Part shown: in pieces, positions 32,608 through 41,378 of the stretch
Numbering within the stretch: position 1 is the stretch's first letter
Layout: the number at the start of each line of letters is the position of its first letter
DNA from: Treponema peruense
GTDB lineage: Bacteria; Spirochaetota; Spirochaetia; Treponematales; Treponemataceae
Direction of reading: 5' to 3'
Assembly: GCF_016117655.1 (NCBI RefSeq)
Contig: NZ_CP064936.1
Span: 186,001-250,000 of the forward strand
DNA length: 64,000 nucleotides
The notes under the pieces: model-generated
The model's database searches: none
What the model was told of the DNA's origin: nothing
The model's input: the letters and a program-made list of their open reading frames with translations, nothing else
Program-made: the position numbers and the translations under genes

Positions 32608-33228
32608 ATGAAAGAAATACTTTGCTTTGGAGATTCAAATACCTACGGACTTGTTCCAAAAGAAAACCGACGCTTTTCATACGAAGAGCGCTGGACCGGA
32701 ATACTTTCAGAAAAATTAAAATCAGATTATCACATTACAGAAGAAGGCTTGTGCGGAAGAACAACAGTTTTTGAAGATCCGTTCCGCCAGGGAAGACGCG
32801 CTTCTGCAACACTTCCACAAATTCTCGAAAGCCACAGCGATACAGATTTAATTACACTTATGCTTGGAACAAATGATTTAAAAACTTGTTTCAGAACAAA
32901 TGAAAAATTAATCGCAAACGGAATTGAAATTCTTATCAAACAAATCCTCCAGTTTAACAGCAGAATAAAAATACTTTTGATTTCACCGCTTTTACTTGGA
33001 GAAAAAGTCTGGCAAAAAGAATACGATCCCGAGTTTGACATTCATTCCGTAGAAATTTCAAAACTCTTAAAAGCTGAATACAAATTTCTTTCCGAAAAAT
33101 ACAAAACAGAATTTCTTGCCGCAAGTGATTTTGTAAAACCGTCAGAGACCGACCAGGAACATCTTGACAGAGAAGCGCATAAAATATTTGCAGAAGCCTT
33201 ATATAAAAAACTAACCAAAATTTTCTGA
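32608..33228 (+). CDS. SGNH/GDSL-family hydrolase
   Basis: A 206-residue cytoplasmic esterase-like protein with no signal peptide. The four SGNH blocks are visible: GDSNTYG (Ser near residue 9), GLCGRTT (Gly), LGTNDLK (Asn) and DREAHKIFA with ASDFVKPSETDQEHLD before it (Asp/His). This fits the arylesterase/lipase-like GDSL group of ~200 residues; substrates are probably short acyl esters or deacetylation targets (inference). It has a GGAG ribosome site upstream and stands alone between the restriction locus and the methionine transport operon. Confidence 0.9.
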   Translation: MKEILCFGDSNTYGLVPKENRRFSYEERWTGILSEKLKSDYHITEEGLCGRTTVFEDPFRQGRRASATLPQILESHSDTDLITLMLGTNDLKTCFRTNEKLIANGIEILIKQILQFNSRIKILLISPLLLGEKVWQKEYDPEFDIHSVEISKLLKAEYKFLSEKYKTEFLAASDFVKPSETDQEHLDREAHKIFAEALYKKLTKIF

Positions 33229-33349
33229 GTTTAGGAGGGGGGTAATAAACAAAAACTATAACTCACTATAAAAACAAAGTATTTGCATACAATCCGGAAT
33301 TCTGTAAAATATTGTAAGGCTGTATATAGTAAATATATAGGAAGAAAAA

Positions 33350-34387
33350 ATGATTGAACTAAAAGATATAAACAAAGTATTCAAAGATAAAAATCAGAAT
33401 GAATTTTACGCGGCAAAAGATGTAAATTTAAAAATAAACGACGGAGAGATTTTCGGAATCATTGGTTTTTCCGGAGCAGGAAAGTCGACTGTTGTGCGCT
33501 GTATAAATTTGCTGGGCCGTCCAACAAGCGGGCAGGTAATTGTAAACGAAAAAAACTTGCTTGAACTTTCTGCAAAAGAACTTCGCGAAGAAAGAAAAAA
33601 AATCGGAATGATTTTTCAGCATTTTAATTTAATGCCAAGCCGAACCGTTTTTGAAAACATTGCTTTTCCGCTAAAACATTCAGGACTTTCAAAAAAACAG
33701 GTGCAGGAAAAAGTGCGCGAACTTTTAACTCTTGTAGAACTTACAGACAAAGAGTCCCAGTATCCGTCGCAACTTTCGGGCGGTCAGAAACAGCGTGTTG
33801 CGATTGCACGTGCGCTTGCAAATAATCCAAAAATTCTTTTGTGCGACGAAGCTACAAGTGCACTTGATCCGACTACAACAAAACAGATTTTGGGTCTGTT
33901 AAAAAAATTGCGCGATAAACTGAATCTTACAATCGTAATTATTACACACCAGATAAATGTCGTTAAAGACATCTGCGATAAAGTTGCAGTTATGGAACAC
34001 GGCAAAGTTGTAGAAACCAGCGACGTCTTTGACATTTTTGCAAATCCAAAAGACGAAGTTACAAAACGGTTTATTCATTCAACTACGAATCTTCAGAAAA
34101 TCGAAGAGCTTATTTCTGAAAACTCAAATGTTGTTCAGCTTAAGAAAGGCGAAAAAATTATACGCTTGAGTTACCTGCAAAAAAACGTAAGTGAACCTTT
34201 GATTTCTACTGTAAGTTCAAAATTCGGTGTCGTACTTAACATTATTTTTGCAGACATAGAAATTGTTCAGGGTGCGCCAGTTGGAGGAACAGTTGCAATC
34301 TTTAGCGGAGAAAATCAAAATATTCAAAATGCGCTCGGCTGGTTAAAAGAAAAAAATGTCGGAATAGAAATTCTAAAACAAGAATAA
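33350..34387 (+). CDS. metN: Methionine ABC importer, ATP-binding protein
   Basis: A 345-residue ATPase. Walker A GFSGAGKSTVVRCINLL (residues ~38-54), signature LSGGQKQRVAIARAL (~141), Walker B ILLCDEATSALDPTTTKQIL (~163). The C-terminal ~85 residues form a NIL regulatory domain (IIRLSYLQKNVSEPLIST ... GAPVGGTVAIFSGE), the feature that separates MetN from other ABC ATPases and allows inhibition by intracellular methionine. It is followed by metI (35 bp). No SAM riboswitch was seen in the 121 bp upstream. Confidence 0.95.
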   Translation: MIELKDINKVFKDKNQNEFYAAKDVNLKINDGEIFGIIGFSGAGKSTVVRCINLLGRPTSGQVIVNEKNLLELSAKELREERKKIGMIFQHFNLMPSRTVFENIAFPLKHSGLSKKQVQEKVRELLTLVELTDKESQYPSQLSGGQKQRVAIARALANNPKILLCDEATSALDPTTTKQILGLLKKLRDKLNLTIVIITHQINVVKDICDKVAVMEHGKVVETSDVFDIFANPKDEVTKRFIHSTTNLQKIEELISENSNVVQLKKGEKIIRLSYLQKNVSEPLISTVSSKFGVVLNIIFADIEIVQGAPVGGTVAIFSGENQNIQNALGWLKEKNVGIEILKQE

Positions 34388-34422
34388 ATGTCTACTTAAT
34401 TCAATTAATAGAAGGAGAAAAA

Positions 34423-35100
34423 ATGAATATAATTAATATACTTTTACCCAATGTTTCAAAAAGATTTGACGTCTTTGCACAAAGTCTGCTCGACACTTTG
34501 ATAATGGTTTTGTGGAGCGGTTCAATCAGTTTTGTACTCGGACTTTTTTTTGGAATAATTCTTACAGTTACAAAAAAGAATGCAATTCTTGAAAATAAAT
34601 TTGTATTTGAAATTCTTGACAAGACAACAAATTTTTTCCGTTCAATTCCGTTTATCATTCTGCTTACCGGTGTAATGCCTTTGACACGTTTGATTATGGG
34701 AAGTGCAATCGGAATAAAAGGCGCAATCGTTCCGCTTATTTTTGGTTGCACACCGTTTTTTACACGGCAGGTAGAAAGCGCACTTTCAGAAGTAGACGGC
34801 GGTTTGATTGAAGCTGCAGAAAGTATGGGGCTTTCTCCAATCGAAATTATTTTTCGCGTTTACTTAAAAGAAAGTGTCGGTGCAATTGCGCGTGCAACTA
34901 CAATTACAATAATCAGCCTCATTGGTCTAACAGCAATGGCAGGTGCAGTCGGTGCTGGCGGAATCGGTGACTTTGCAATCCGTTATGGTCACGACAGAAA
35001 TCAGCTTGATGCAACATGGATTACAATTATCGTTCTTGTAATTTTGGTAAGCATAATTCAGGGAATCGGTGCTGCCGTAGAAAAGAAAAATAAAAAATAA
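34423..35100 (+). CDS. metI: Methionine ABC importer, permease
   Basis: A 225-residue permease with five membrane segments. The N-terminal SLLDTLIMVLWSGSISFVLG-like block and FFRSIPFIILLTGVMPLTRL are MetI signatures, and the EAA loop is EAAESMGLSPIEIIFRVYLKE (split here from IEAAES). GAVGAGGIGDFAIRYGHDRN near the C-terminus is strongly conserved in MetI. Ribosome site AAGGAG precedes the ATG. Part of the metN-metI-ybaK-metQ order. Confidence 0.95.
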   Translation: MNIINILLPNVSKRFDVFAQSLLDTLIMVLWSGSISFVLGLFFGIILTVTKKNAILENKFVFEILDKTTNFFRSIPFIILLTGVMPLTRLIMGSAIGIKGAIVPLIFGCTPFFTRQVESALSEVDGGLIEAAESMGLSPIEIIFRVYLKESVGAIARATTITIISLIGLTAMAGAVGAGGIGDFAIRYGHDRNQLDATWITIIVLVILVSIIQGIGAAVEKKNKK

Positions 35101-35112
35101 AAGGAAAATATA

Positions 35113-35580
35113 ATGTCTTTAAAAAATGCAAAAGCACATCTTGCAAAATACGGACTTGACGGCCGCGTAAGATTAACAGAAGAATCAAGCGCCACAGTAG
35201 AACTTGCAGCACAGGCACTCGGTGTAGAAGCCGGAAGAATTGCAAAAACACTTGCCTATCTTGTAGAAGACAAACCTGTTCTTATACTCGCTGAAGGAAC
35301 TGCCAGAATTGACAACCGCAAGTATAAAGACTTTTTTCATACAAAAGCAAAAATGATTCCGTTTGACCAGGTAGAAACTCTTGTAGGTCACGCACCCGGT
35401 GGAGTCTGCCCGTTTGGAATTAATCCCGGCATAAAAGTGTACCTGGACATTTCCTTAAAAAAGTATCCTTCAGTTTTTCCTGCAGCAGGCGAATCAAATT
35501 CAGACATAGAACTTACCATTCCGCAGCTTGAACAGTGTTCCGAAAGCAGCGGCTGGATAGATGTCTGCAAAAACGAATAA
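35113..35580 (+). CDS. YbaK/EbsC-family aminoacyl-tRNA deacylase
   Basis: A 155-residue YbaK/ProX-fold protein that hydrolyses misacylated tRNA (Cys-tRNA-Pro or related). Motifs: ARIAKTL-like VEAGRIAKTLAYLVEDKPVL, the catalytic-site lysines in DNRKYKDFF, and GHAPGGVCPFGINPGIKVYL, the GGVCPFG loop of this family. It begins 12 nt after metI with its own AAGGAAA site, so it is cotranscribed. Its presence in a methionine operon is unusual; it may act on tRNA mischarged with a methionine- or cysteine-related amino acid (inference). Confidence 0.9.
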   Translation: MSLKNAKAHLAKYGLDGRVRLTEESSATVELAAQALGVEAGRIAKTLAYLVEDKPVLILAEGTARIDNRKYKDFFHTKAKMIPFDQVETLVGHAPGGVCPFGINPGIKVYLDISLKKYPSVFPAAGESNSDIELTIPQLEQCSESSGWIDVCKNE

Positions 35581-35665
35581 ATATCAAAAAGACGGTAGCG
35601 TTTCCCGCAGTTATGGCTGTGGCTGGGTAAAAGATATTTTATTCACAAAATAAAATCTCCTTTCT

Positions 35666-35713
35666 GTGTACGAAGTGCGGTCATTCTTTTGGGCTTCGTA
35701 TGCAGTTTTTTTT
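35666..35713 (+). terminator. Terminator or attenuator between ybaK-like gene and metQ
   Basis: GTGTACGAAG at 35666-35675 pairs with CTTCGTATGC at 35694-35703 (10 bp including two G-U), then T8 at 35706-35713. An AT-rich hairpin, ATTTTATT/AATAAAAT, lies just before it. The 268-bp gap also contains a GC-rich folded-looking stretch at 35594-35628 that matches no riboswitch I know. Confidence 0.65.
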
Positions 35714-35848
35714 CCAAAATCACGCCGCATTATAAATAAAACCTATAACCAAATATTCAAACTTAGTATTATTCAAAGCACTCAAAAAATTATATCCTTT
35801 AATCATTCCCGGTGCACAAATGGAAAATAAATCAAACGAGGATATAAA

Positions 35849-36706
35849 ATGAAAAAATCAATTAAAACTATAATCGCTTTTGCTGCTGTAGCGGCTGCAT
35901 TTACATCAACTTGGGCTGCTCCAAAAAACAAAAAGACAAAACTGCAGACTGTAACTCTTGGCGTAACAGGAACAGTTTACGAAGACCTCTGGGCACCTGC
36001 AATCAAAACGCTCAAAACTCAGGGAATCAATTTAAAGCTCGTTCAGTTTTCTGACTACGTAACTCCAAACAACGCTCTTGCAAACAAAGAAATTGACTTG
36101 AATGGTTTTCAGCATAGAATCTTTTTTGAAGGTGAATTGAAAAAGGGCTACAAACTTACAAACATCGGAAACACTTTTCTTTCTCCGATGAATCTTTATT
36201 CAAATAAACTCAAGTCAGTTGATCAGCTTAAAAAAGGCGACATCGTTGCAATTCCAAATGATGTTTCAAACGGCGGCCGTGCCCTCAAAGTTTTGGCAGA
36301 CGCAGGAATCATCACGTTAAAAGCAGGTGCAGGTTTTAATCCAAGTGTAGACGACATTGTTTCAAACAACAAAGGCGTTGTAATCAAAGAACTTGCTGCA
36401 AACACAATTCCTTCTGTTCTGCCAGATGTTGCAGCTGCTGTCGTAAACGGAAACTATGCAATTGATTTTGGAATTGATCCCGAAACTGCAATTTTCAAAG
36501 ATTCAACGATCAACGAAAGCCAGTACTGGAATTTAATTGCAGCCCGCACAGAAGATTTGAGCGATCCTGCAAAAGTTGAAGTTTTCAAAAAAATCGTAAA
36601 GGCTTACCAGAGTGCAGGAACTCTTGAAGTTTACAACAAAACTTACAACGGCTATTACCTTGCAACAGGCTGGGACGAAGACCGCTTTGAACTGATTAAA
36701 AAATAG
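35849..36706 (+). CDS. metQ: Methionine-binding protein (MetQ/NlpA family)
   Basis: A 285-residue periplasmic substrate-binding protein. It has a signal peptide, MKKSIKTIIAFAAVAAAFTS then TWA-A, without a lipobox Cys, which is unusual because most MetQ proteins are lipoproteins; how it is held at the membrane is open. The mature part shows NlpA motifs: KLVQFSDYVTPNNALANKEI, DLNGFQHRIFFE, KGDIVAIPNDVSNGGRALKV, PSVLPDVAAAVVNGNYAIDF. Ribosome site is weak (ACGAGGAT). It follows a terminator-like structure, so binding protein and transporter may be expressed at different levels. Confidence 0.93.
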   Translation: MKKSIKTIIAFAAVAAAFTSTWAAPKNKKTKLQTVTLGVTGTVYEDLWAPAIKTLKTQGINLKLVQFSDYVTPNNALANKEIDLNGFQHRIFFEGELKKGYKLTNIGNTFLSPMNLYSNKLKSVDQLKKGDIVAIPNDVSNGGRALKVLADAGIITLKAGAGFNPSVDDIVSNNKGVVIKELAANTIPSVLPDVAAAVVNGNYAIDFGIDPETAIFKDSTINESQYWNLIAARTEDLSDPAKVEVFKKIVKAYQSAGTLEVYNKTYNGYYLATGWDEDRFELIKK

Positions 36707-36720
36707 AAAAGGAAAACGCA

Positions 36721-38097
36721 ATGAGTTTTAAGACAGATATTTTGCAGATTATAAAAGATGAATCGCGCGTTGTGTTTGACAAACAGATTGAAGGCAGATT
36801 CCTGAGCGACACTTTGGGCCGCCTTGTTGGAAAAGCAGATGCACTCGTATTTGCAGCATCAACAGAAGAAGTTTCTGCTTTGTTAAAATATGCAGACGCA
36901 AACAAAATATCTGTCACTCCGCGCGGGGCCGGCACAAACCTTGTCGGTTCTACAGTTCCTCAGAACGGTGGAATAATTATAGATTTTTCAAAGATGAATA
37001 AAATTCTTGAATTCGATGCAGACACTTTTACAGCAACAGTTGAATCAGGAATTTTATTGAAGGACTTCCAGGCCTTTGTTGAATCAAAAGGATTTTTTTA
37101 TCCGCCTGATCCCGGAGAAAAAAGTGCATCTATCGGCGGAAACATTGCAACTAATGCCGGCGGAATGCGCGCTGTAAAATACGGTGTTACAAGAGATTAC
37201 GTTCGCGGACTTGAAGTTGTACTTGCAGACGGAAGCGTAACCTGGGTTGGAAGCAAAAATGTAAAAGACGCGTCGGGACTTTCGCTTAAAAATTTAATCA
37301 TCGGAAGTGAAGGAACTCTTGCAGTTATTACAAAATGCATTTTAAAAATAATTCCAAAACCAGAATATTCCAAATCTGTTCTTGTGCCGTTTGCAGATTT
37401 AGAAAGCGGAATTTCGACTGTACAGAAAATTCTTTTTGCAAACGCAAATCCTACGGCTGTTGAATTTGTGGAACGCAAAGTTGTTGAACTCGGAGAAAAG
37501 TTTACAGGAATAAAGTATCCGCATCCCGAAGCTGCCGCTTATCTTCTTTTGACTTTTGACGGCAAACAGAACGAAGTAAAAGAAAATCTTGAAATTATAA
37601 AAAATGTAGTTTTACAAAACGGCGCGCTTGATTTTGTAATTCCGGAAAGTCCTGAGCGCCTTGAAGAAATCTGGAAAGTTCGCGGATGTCTTGTAAAAGC
37701 AGTTGAAGCAACAAGTGAACAGGAGCCTGTAGATCTTGTAGTTCCGATTGATAAAGTTGCAGAGTTCATTGAGTTCGTAAATAAAACTCAAAAAAAGGTT
37801 GGAATGCAAATGGTTGCTTTCGGGCACGCAGGTGACGGCAACGTTCATCTTTGTGTTGTCCGTGGAAGCCGAAGCGAAGAAGAATGGAAAACCGAACTTC
37901 AAAAAAATATGGAATGCGTTTACTCCAAAGCATACGAACTTGGCGGTCTTACTTCCGGTGAACACGGAATCGGGCTTTCAAAACGCCATTATTTTTTGAA
38001 AGAAACAAAAAACACAAATCTTCAGATGATGAATGCAATAAAAACATCGCTTGATCCGCATCACATTTTGAACAATAAAATAAGTTACGTTTTATAA
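36721..38097 (+). CDS. FAD-linked 2-hydroxyacid oxidase/dehydrogenase (GlcD type)
   Basis: A 458-residue flavoprotein. FAD_binding_4 domain: VTPRGAGTNLVGSTVPQNGG (residues ~61-80), PPDPGEKSASIGGNIATNAG (~121-140), MRAVKYGVTRDYVRGLEVVL. C-terminal FAD-oxidase_C: FGHAGDGNVHLCVVRG (~367) and GLTSGEHGIGLSKRHYF (~412). The family oxidises glycolate, D-lactate and other 2-hydroxy acids, passing electrons to a quinone, ETF or another carrier. It starts 14 nt after metQ with AAGGAAA, so it is in the methionine operon. Confidence 0.92.
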   Translation: MSFKTDILQIIKDESRVVFDKQIEGRFLSDTLGRLVGKADALVFAASTEEVSALLKYADANKISVTPRGAGTNLVGSTVPQNGGIIIDFSKMNKILEFDADTFTATVESGILLKDFQAFVESKGFFYPPDPGEKSASIGGNIATNAGGMRAVKYGVTRDYVRGLEVVLADGSVTWVGSKNVKDASGLSLKNLIIGSEGTLAVITKCILKIIPKPEYSKSVLVPFADLESGISTVQKILFANANPTAVEFVERKVVELGEKFTGIKYPHPEAAAYLLLTFDGKQNEVKENLEIIKNVVLQNGALDFVIPESPERLEEIWKVRGCLVKAVEATSEQEPVDLVVPIDKVAEFIEFVNKTQKKVGMQMVAFGHAGDGNVHLCVVRGSRSEEEWKTELQKNMECVYSKAYELGGLTSGEHGIGLSKRHYFLKETKNTNLQMMNAIKTSLDPHHILNNKISYVL

Positions 38098-38110
38098 AAG
38101 AGGCAGAAAA

Positions 38111-39043
38111 ATGAAAATTGCAATATTCGGAACAGGACACGTCGGAGCTCACGTTGCACACGCTTTGTGCTTGCAGGGACTAGCAAAAGAAATTTTATTC
38201 TTTGACACAAAAAACGAAAAGGTAATTTCGGAAATCAACGACCTCAACGATGCCCAGATTTTCTTTCCTCACAAAGTTGTTTTGAAGCAAGGTGAATATT
38301 CCGACCTTGCCGACACAGATTTAATAATCAACTCTGTCGGAAAAATTGACATTCTTGTAGAAACAGGCGACCGTGTAGGCGAAATGAAATTTACAGTAGA
38401 TGCAGTTTTGTCTTACATCGACAAAATAAGAGAAGCAGGGTTTAAAGGAATCTTTGTAAACATAACAAATCCGTGCGACATAATCACAAAAATCTGTGCA
38501 GAACATCTGGCTCTTCCTGAAGGGCGTGTTTTCGGAACAGGAACAGGACTGGATTCTGCGCGTCTGATTGCTTCAATTTCAAAAAGAACGGGCCTTGATC
38601 CAAAATCAATCAGTGCCTTTATGATCGGCGAACACGGAAACAAGCAGATTGCGGCGTTCACTTCTGCAAGTGTAAACGGCGTTCCTTTGAATGAACTTGC
38701 ACATTTTTCAAAAGAAGAACTTTCCCAAATTGAACACGAAGCAATCCGCGGCGGTTGGGTAACTTTTAACGGAAAGCACTGCACGGAATATGCAATTGCA
38801 CTGACTGCTACAAGAATCGTGAGTGCCGTAAAATATGACGAAAAAAAACTTGTTCCTGCTTCGGCACATCTTAAAGGAGAATACGGAGAAAACAATGTTT
38901 TTGTCGGAGTGCCTGTGGTAATCGGTAAAAACGGTATTGAAAAAATCATCGAATTGAATTTAAATGAAGAAGAAAAAGAGCGCTTTGCACAATGCTGCGA
39001 AGGCGTCCGCAATAACGAAAAAGAATTTTTTTCAAAAAAATAA
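38111..39043 (+). CDS. L-2-hydroxyacid dehydrogenase (L-hydroxyisocaproate dehydrogenase-like)
   Basis: A 310-residue member of the lactate/malate dehydrogenase superfamily. NAD site IFGTGHVGAHVAHAL at residues 4-18. NITNPCDIITKICAEHL, GTGTGLDSARLIASISKRTG and the catalytic His in MIGEHGNKQI are visible. The substrate loop reads VGKIDILVETGDRVGEMKFT rather than the LDH Gln-containing loop, and TFNGKHCTEYAIA follows, both as in Weissella L-2-hydroxyisocaproate dehydrogenase. That enzyme reduces bulky 2-oxo acids, including the oxo acids of leucine and methionine. It starts 13 nt after the oxidase gene. Confidence 0.88.
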   Translation: MKIAIFGTGHVGAHVAHALCLQGLAKEILFFDTKNEKVISEINDLNDAQIFFPHKVVLKQGEYSDLADTDLIINSVGKIDILVETGDRVGEMKFTVDAVLSYIDKIREAGFKGIFVNITNPCDIITKICAEHLALPEGRVFGTGTGLDSARLIASISKRTGLDPKSISAFMIGEHGNKQIAAFTSASVNGVPLNELAHFSKEELSQIEHEAIRGGWVTFNGKHCTEYAIALTATRIVSAVKYDEKKLVPASAHLKGEYGENNVFVGVPVVIGKNGIEKIIELNLNEEEKERFAQCCEGVRNNEKEFFSKK

Positions 39044-39092
39044 AATATAATAAATATAAAAAAACAATCTTAAAAAAATTGGAGAAAAAAAA

Positions 39093-40253
39093 ATGCCGCA
39101 ACTTTCAGACAGAACAGCAACTTTTACAGATTCCGTAATCAGAAGAATGACACGCGTTTCAAATAAATACGGTGCAATAAATTTAAGCCAGGGTTTTCCT
39201 GATTTTGAACCTCCAAAACCGATTCTTGACCGCCTTGCAGAAGTTACAAAAGAAAATTTTCATCAGTATGCTACGACCTGGGGCGCACAGAATTTCCGCG
39301 AAGCACTTGCAAAAAAACACGAACATTTTTCAGGACAGAAAGTAAATCCCGATACACAAATCGTCGTAACCTGCGGTTCAACAGAAGCAATGATGGCTGC
39401 AATGATGAGCGTTACAAATCCCGGCGACAAAGTAATTGTCTTTTCTCCTTTTTACGAAAACTACGGCGCCGACACAATTCTTTCTGGAGCAACACCAATT
39501 TATGTTCCGCTTGATCCTGTAAATTTTAATTTTGATTCAAATGTTCTGGAAGATGCATTCAGACAAAAACCAAAGGCAATTATTGTCTGCAATCCGTCAA
39601 ATCCGTGCGGCAAAGTTTTTACATACGATGAATTAAAAATTATCGCAGACCTTGCAGTCAAATACGACACTTTTGTAATCACCGATGAAGTTTACGAACA
39701 CATTCTTTACGCACCGCATAAACACGTTTACATGTCAACGCTTCCGGGAATGGAAGACCGTACGATAATCTGCAATTCACTGAGCAAAACTTATTCAATT
39801 ACAGGCTGGCGTTTGGGCTACACAATTGCAAATCCTCAAATTACCGAACGCATAAAAAAAGTTCACGACTTTTTAACTGTCGGAGCCGCAGCGCCTTTGC
39901 AGGAAGCCGCAGTTACAGGCCTTAATTTTAAAGATGAATATTACGCCGAACTTCAAAATCATTACACCCACATGAAAAATCTTTTTTGCGGCGGACTCAA
40001 AAATCTGGGGCTTAAATTCAACGAACCTCAGGGAGCATATTACGTTCTTTTGGACATAAGTGAATACGGCTGGAAAAGCGATCTGGAATTCTGTGATGCT
40101 CTTGCCCAAAAAGTCGGAGTAGGCGCTGTTCCGGGTTCAAGCTTTTTTAAGGAAGACGTAAACAATCTGATACGCTTTCACTTTGCAAAAAAAGACGAAA
40201 CTCTGACAGAAGCCTTAAACCGCCTCGAAAAAATCAACGTGTTAAAAAGGTAG
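39093..40253 (+). CDS. Class I/II PLP aminotransferase (YbdL/methionine-aminotransferase-like)
   Basis: A 386-residue aminotransferase. INLSQGFPDFEPPKPILDRL near residue 28 is typical of the YbdL/kynurenine aminotransferase group. Further motifs: TCGSTEAMMAAMMSVTNPGD, NPSNPCGKVF (~166), ITDEVYEHILY (~193) and the PLP lysine in CNSLSKTYSITGWRLGY (~228). E. coli YbdL prefers methionine, so methionine to 4-methylthio-2-oxobutyrate is a plausible reaction here, supported by the met transport neighbours (inference). Ribosome site GGAG. Confidence 0.9.
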   Translation: MPQLSDRTATFTDSVIRRMTRVSNKYGAINLSQGFPDFEPPKPILDRLAEVTKENFHQYATTWGAQNFREALAKKHEHFSGQKVNPDTQIVVTCGSTEAMMAAMMSVTNPGDKVIVFSPFYENYGADTILSGATPIYVPLDPVNFNFDSNVLEDAFRQKPKAIIVCNPSNPCGKVFTYDELKIIADLAVKYDTFVITDEVYEHILYAPHKHVYMSTLPGMEDRTIICNSLSKTYSITGWRLGYTIANPQITERIKKVHDFLTVGAAAPLQEAAVTGLNFKDEYYAELQNHYTHMKNLFCGGLKNLGLKFNEPQGAYYVLLDISEYGWKSDLEFCDALAQKVGVGAVPGSSFFKEDVNNLIRFHFAKKDETLTEALNRLEKINVLKR

Positions 40254-40508
40254 AATACAACGCGAAAAAATGTTTGTTATTTCAGCAGCAAATTGTACAC
40301 AATCAAAGATATGCTTAATAAGTAAAAGTACAAACGGATTTGTCCCAACCTGCGACACTTTGCCAGAAAAATTCCCGTAGTTCTTCACAAAATGGCTGTA
40401 TTATAGTATATTGTTACGAACTTTATTCTGGCTTTTTTTTCTAAAGTGTAAGTAAAGTGACTAAAAGTATAAATTCCGGCTTTTTTTGCCGTAGTTTGGG
40501 GGAATTTA

Positions 40509-41366
40509 ATGAATAAGATCCTTGAGAAAAGGCAGCTTTCAGAAAATGTATTCTACATGAAGTTTGAGGCGGCCGATATTGCCGAAAACCGCAAGGCCGG
40601 ACAGTTTCTTATTGTTCAGGTCGACACAGAACTTGGGGAGCGCATTCCCCTTACTATTGCAGATGCCGATGCAAAAGCCGGATGGGTTGCAATTGTTTTT
40701 CAGGTAGTCGGTGCCACAACATATAAAATTTCAAAACTCAACCCCGGTGACTATCTTGCCGGAGTTCTTGGCCCGCTTGGAACACCGTCTGTAATAGAAA
40801 AGTACGACGCACCTGTAGTATGCGTTGGCGGTGGAATCGGAACAGCTCCCCTTTACCCGATTGTTCAGGCTTTTAAAGCAATGGGAAATACCGTAAAAGT
40901 AATTATCGCTGCAAGAACAAAGGATCTTCTTATTTTTGTAGACGAAATGAAAGCTGTTGCAGATGAAGTTGTAATAATGACAGATGACGGCTCTGCAGGA
41001 GAAAAGGGCGTTGCTACAATTCCGCTTGAACGCTATTGCCAGGAAGAAGTTCCCCCGGCAGAAGTTATTGCAATAGGACCGCCAATAATGATGAAATTTG
41101 CCTGCGCTTCAACACAGAAGTACAATGTAAAAACAACCGTTTCCCTTAACACAATTATGATTGACGGAACCGGAATGTGCGGTGGATGCCGTGTATCTGT
41201 CGGCGGCGAAACAAAATTCGTTTGCGTAGACGGACCTGACTTTGACGGACACCAGGTTGACTGGAACAACATGATGATGCGCATGAAGTCATTCAAGGAC
41301 AAGGAAACAGAATCTTTCCACAAGTGCCGTCTTGAAGCCGAAGCAGAAAAACTTGCCGCAAAATAA
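40509..41366 (+). CDS. nfnA: NADH-dependent ferredoxin:NADP+ oxidoreductase, small subunit (NfnA)
   Basis: A 285-residue ferredoxin-NADP reductase-type flavoprotein. FAD/NAD regions: ERIPLTIADADAKAG and CVGGGIGTAPLYPIVQAF (~98-115). The C-terminal [2Fe-2S] motif is DGTGMCGGCRVSVGGETKFV followed by CVDGPDFDGHQVDW. NfnA with NfnB performs flavin-based electron bifurcation between NADPH, NAD+ and ferredoxin in the cytoplasm of anaerobes (known). GGGGGAA ribosome site; nfnB follows after 12 nt. The 255 bp upstream contain AT-rich promoter-like DNA (TTATAGTATATTG near 40395) but no gene. Confidence 0.93.
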   Translation: MNKILEKRQLSENVFYMKFEAADIAENRKAGQFLIVQVDTELGERIPLTIADADAKAGWVAIVFQVVGATTYKISKLNPGDYLAGVLGPLGTPSVIEKYDAPVVCVGGGIGTAPLYPIVQAFKAMGNTVKVIIAARTKDLLIFVDEMKAVADEVVIMTDDGSAGEKGVATIPLERYCQEEVPPAEVIAIGPPIMMKFACASTQKYNVKTTVSLNTIMIDGTGMCGGCRVSVGGETKFVCVDGPDFDGHQVDWNNMMMRMKSFKDKETESFHKCRLEAEAEKLAAK

Positions 41367-41378
41367 GGATGAAAAAAA

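Noticed and set aside
33229-33349. SAM riboswitch or S-box before metN
   Set aside because: The sequence is AT-rich with no S-box core or terminator.
35594-35713. Riboswitch (SAM or other) before metQ
   Set aside because: The stretch looks structured but shows none of the conserved cores of SAM-I, cobalamin, TPP or ZTP riboswitches that I can recognise; only a terminator is supported.
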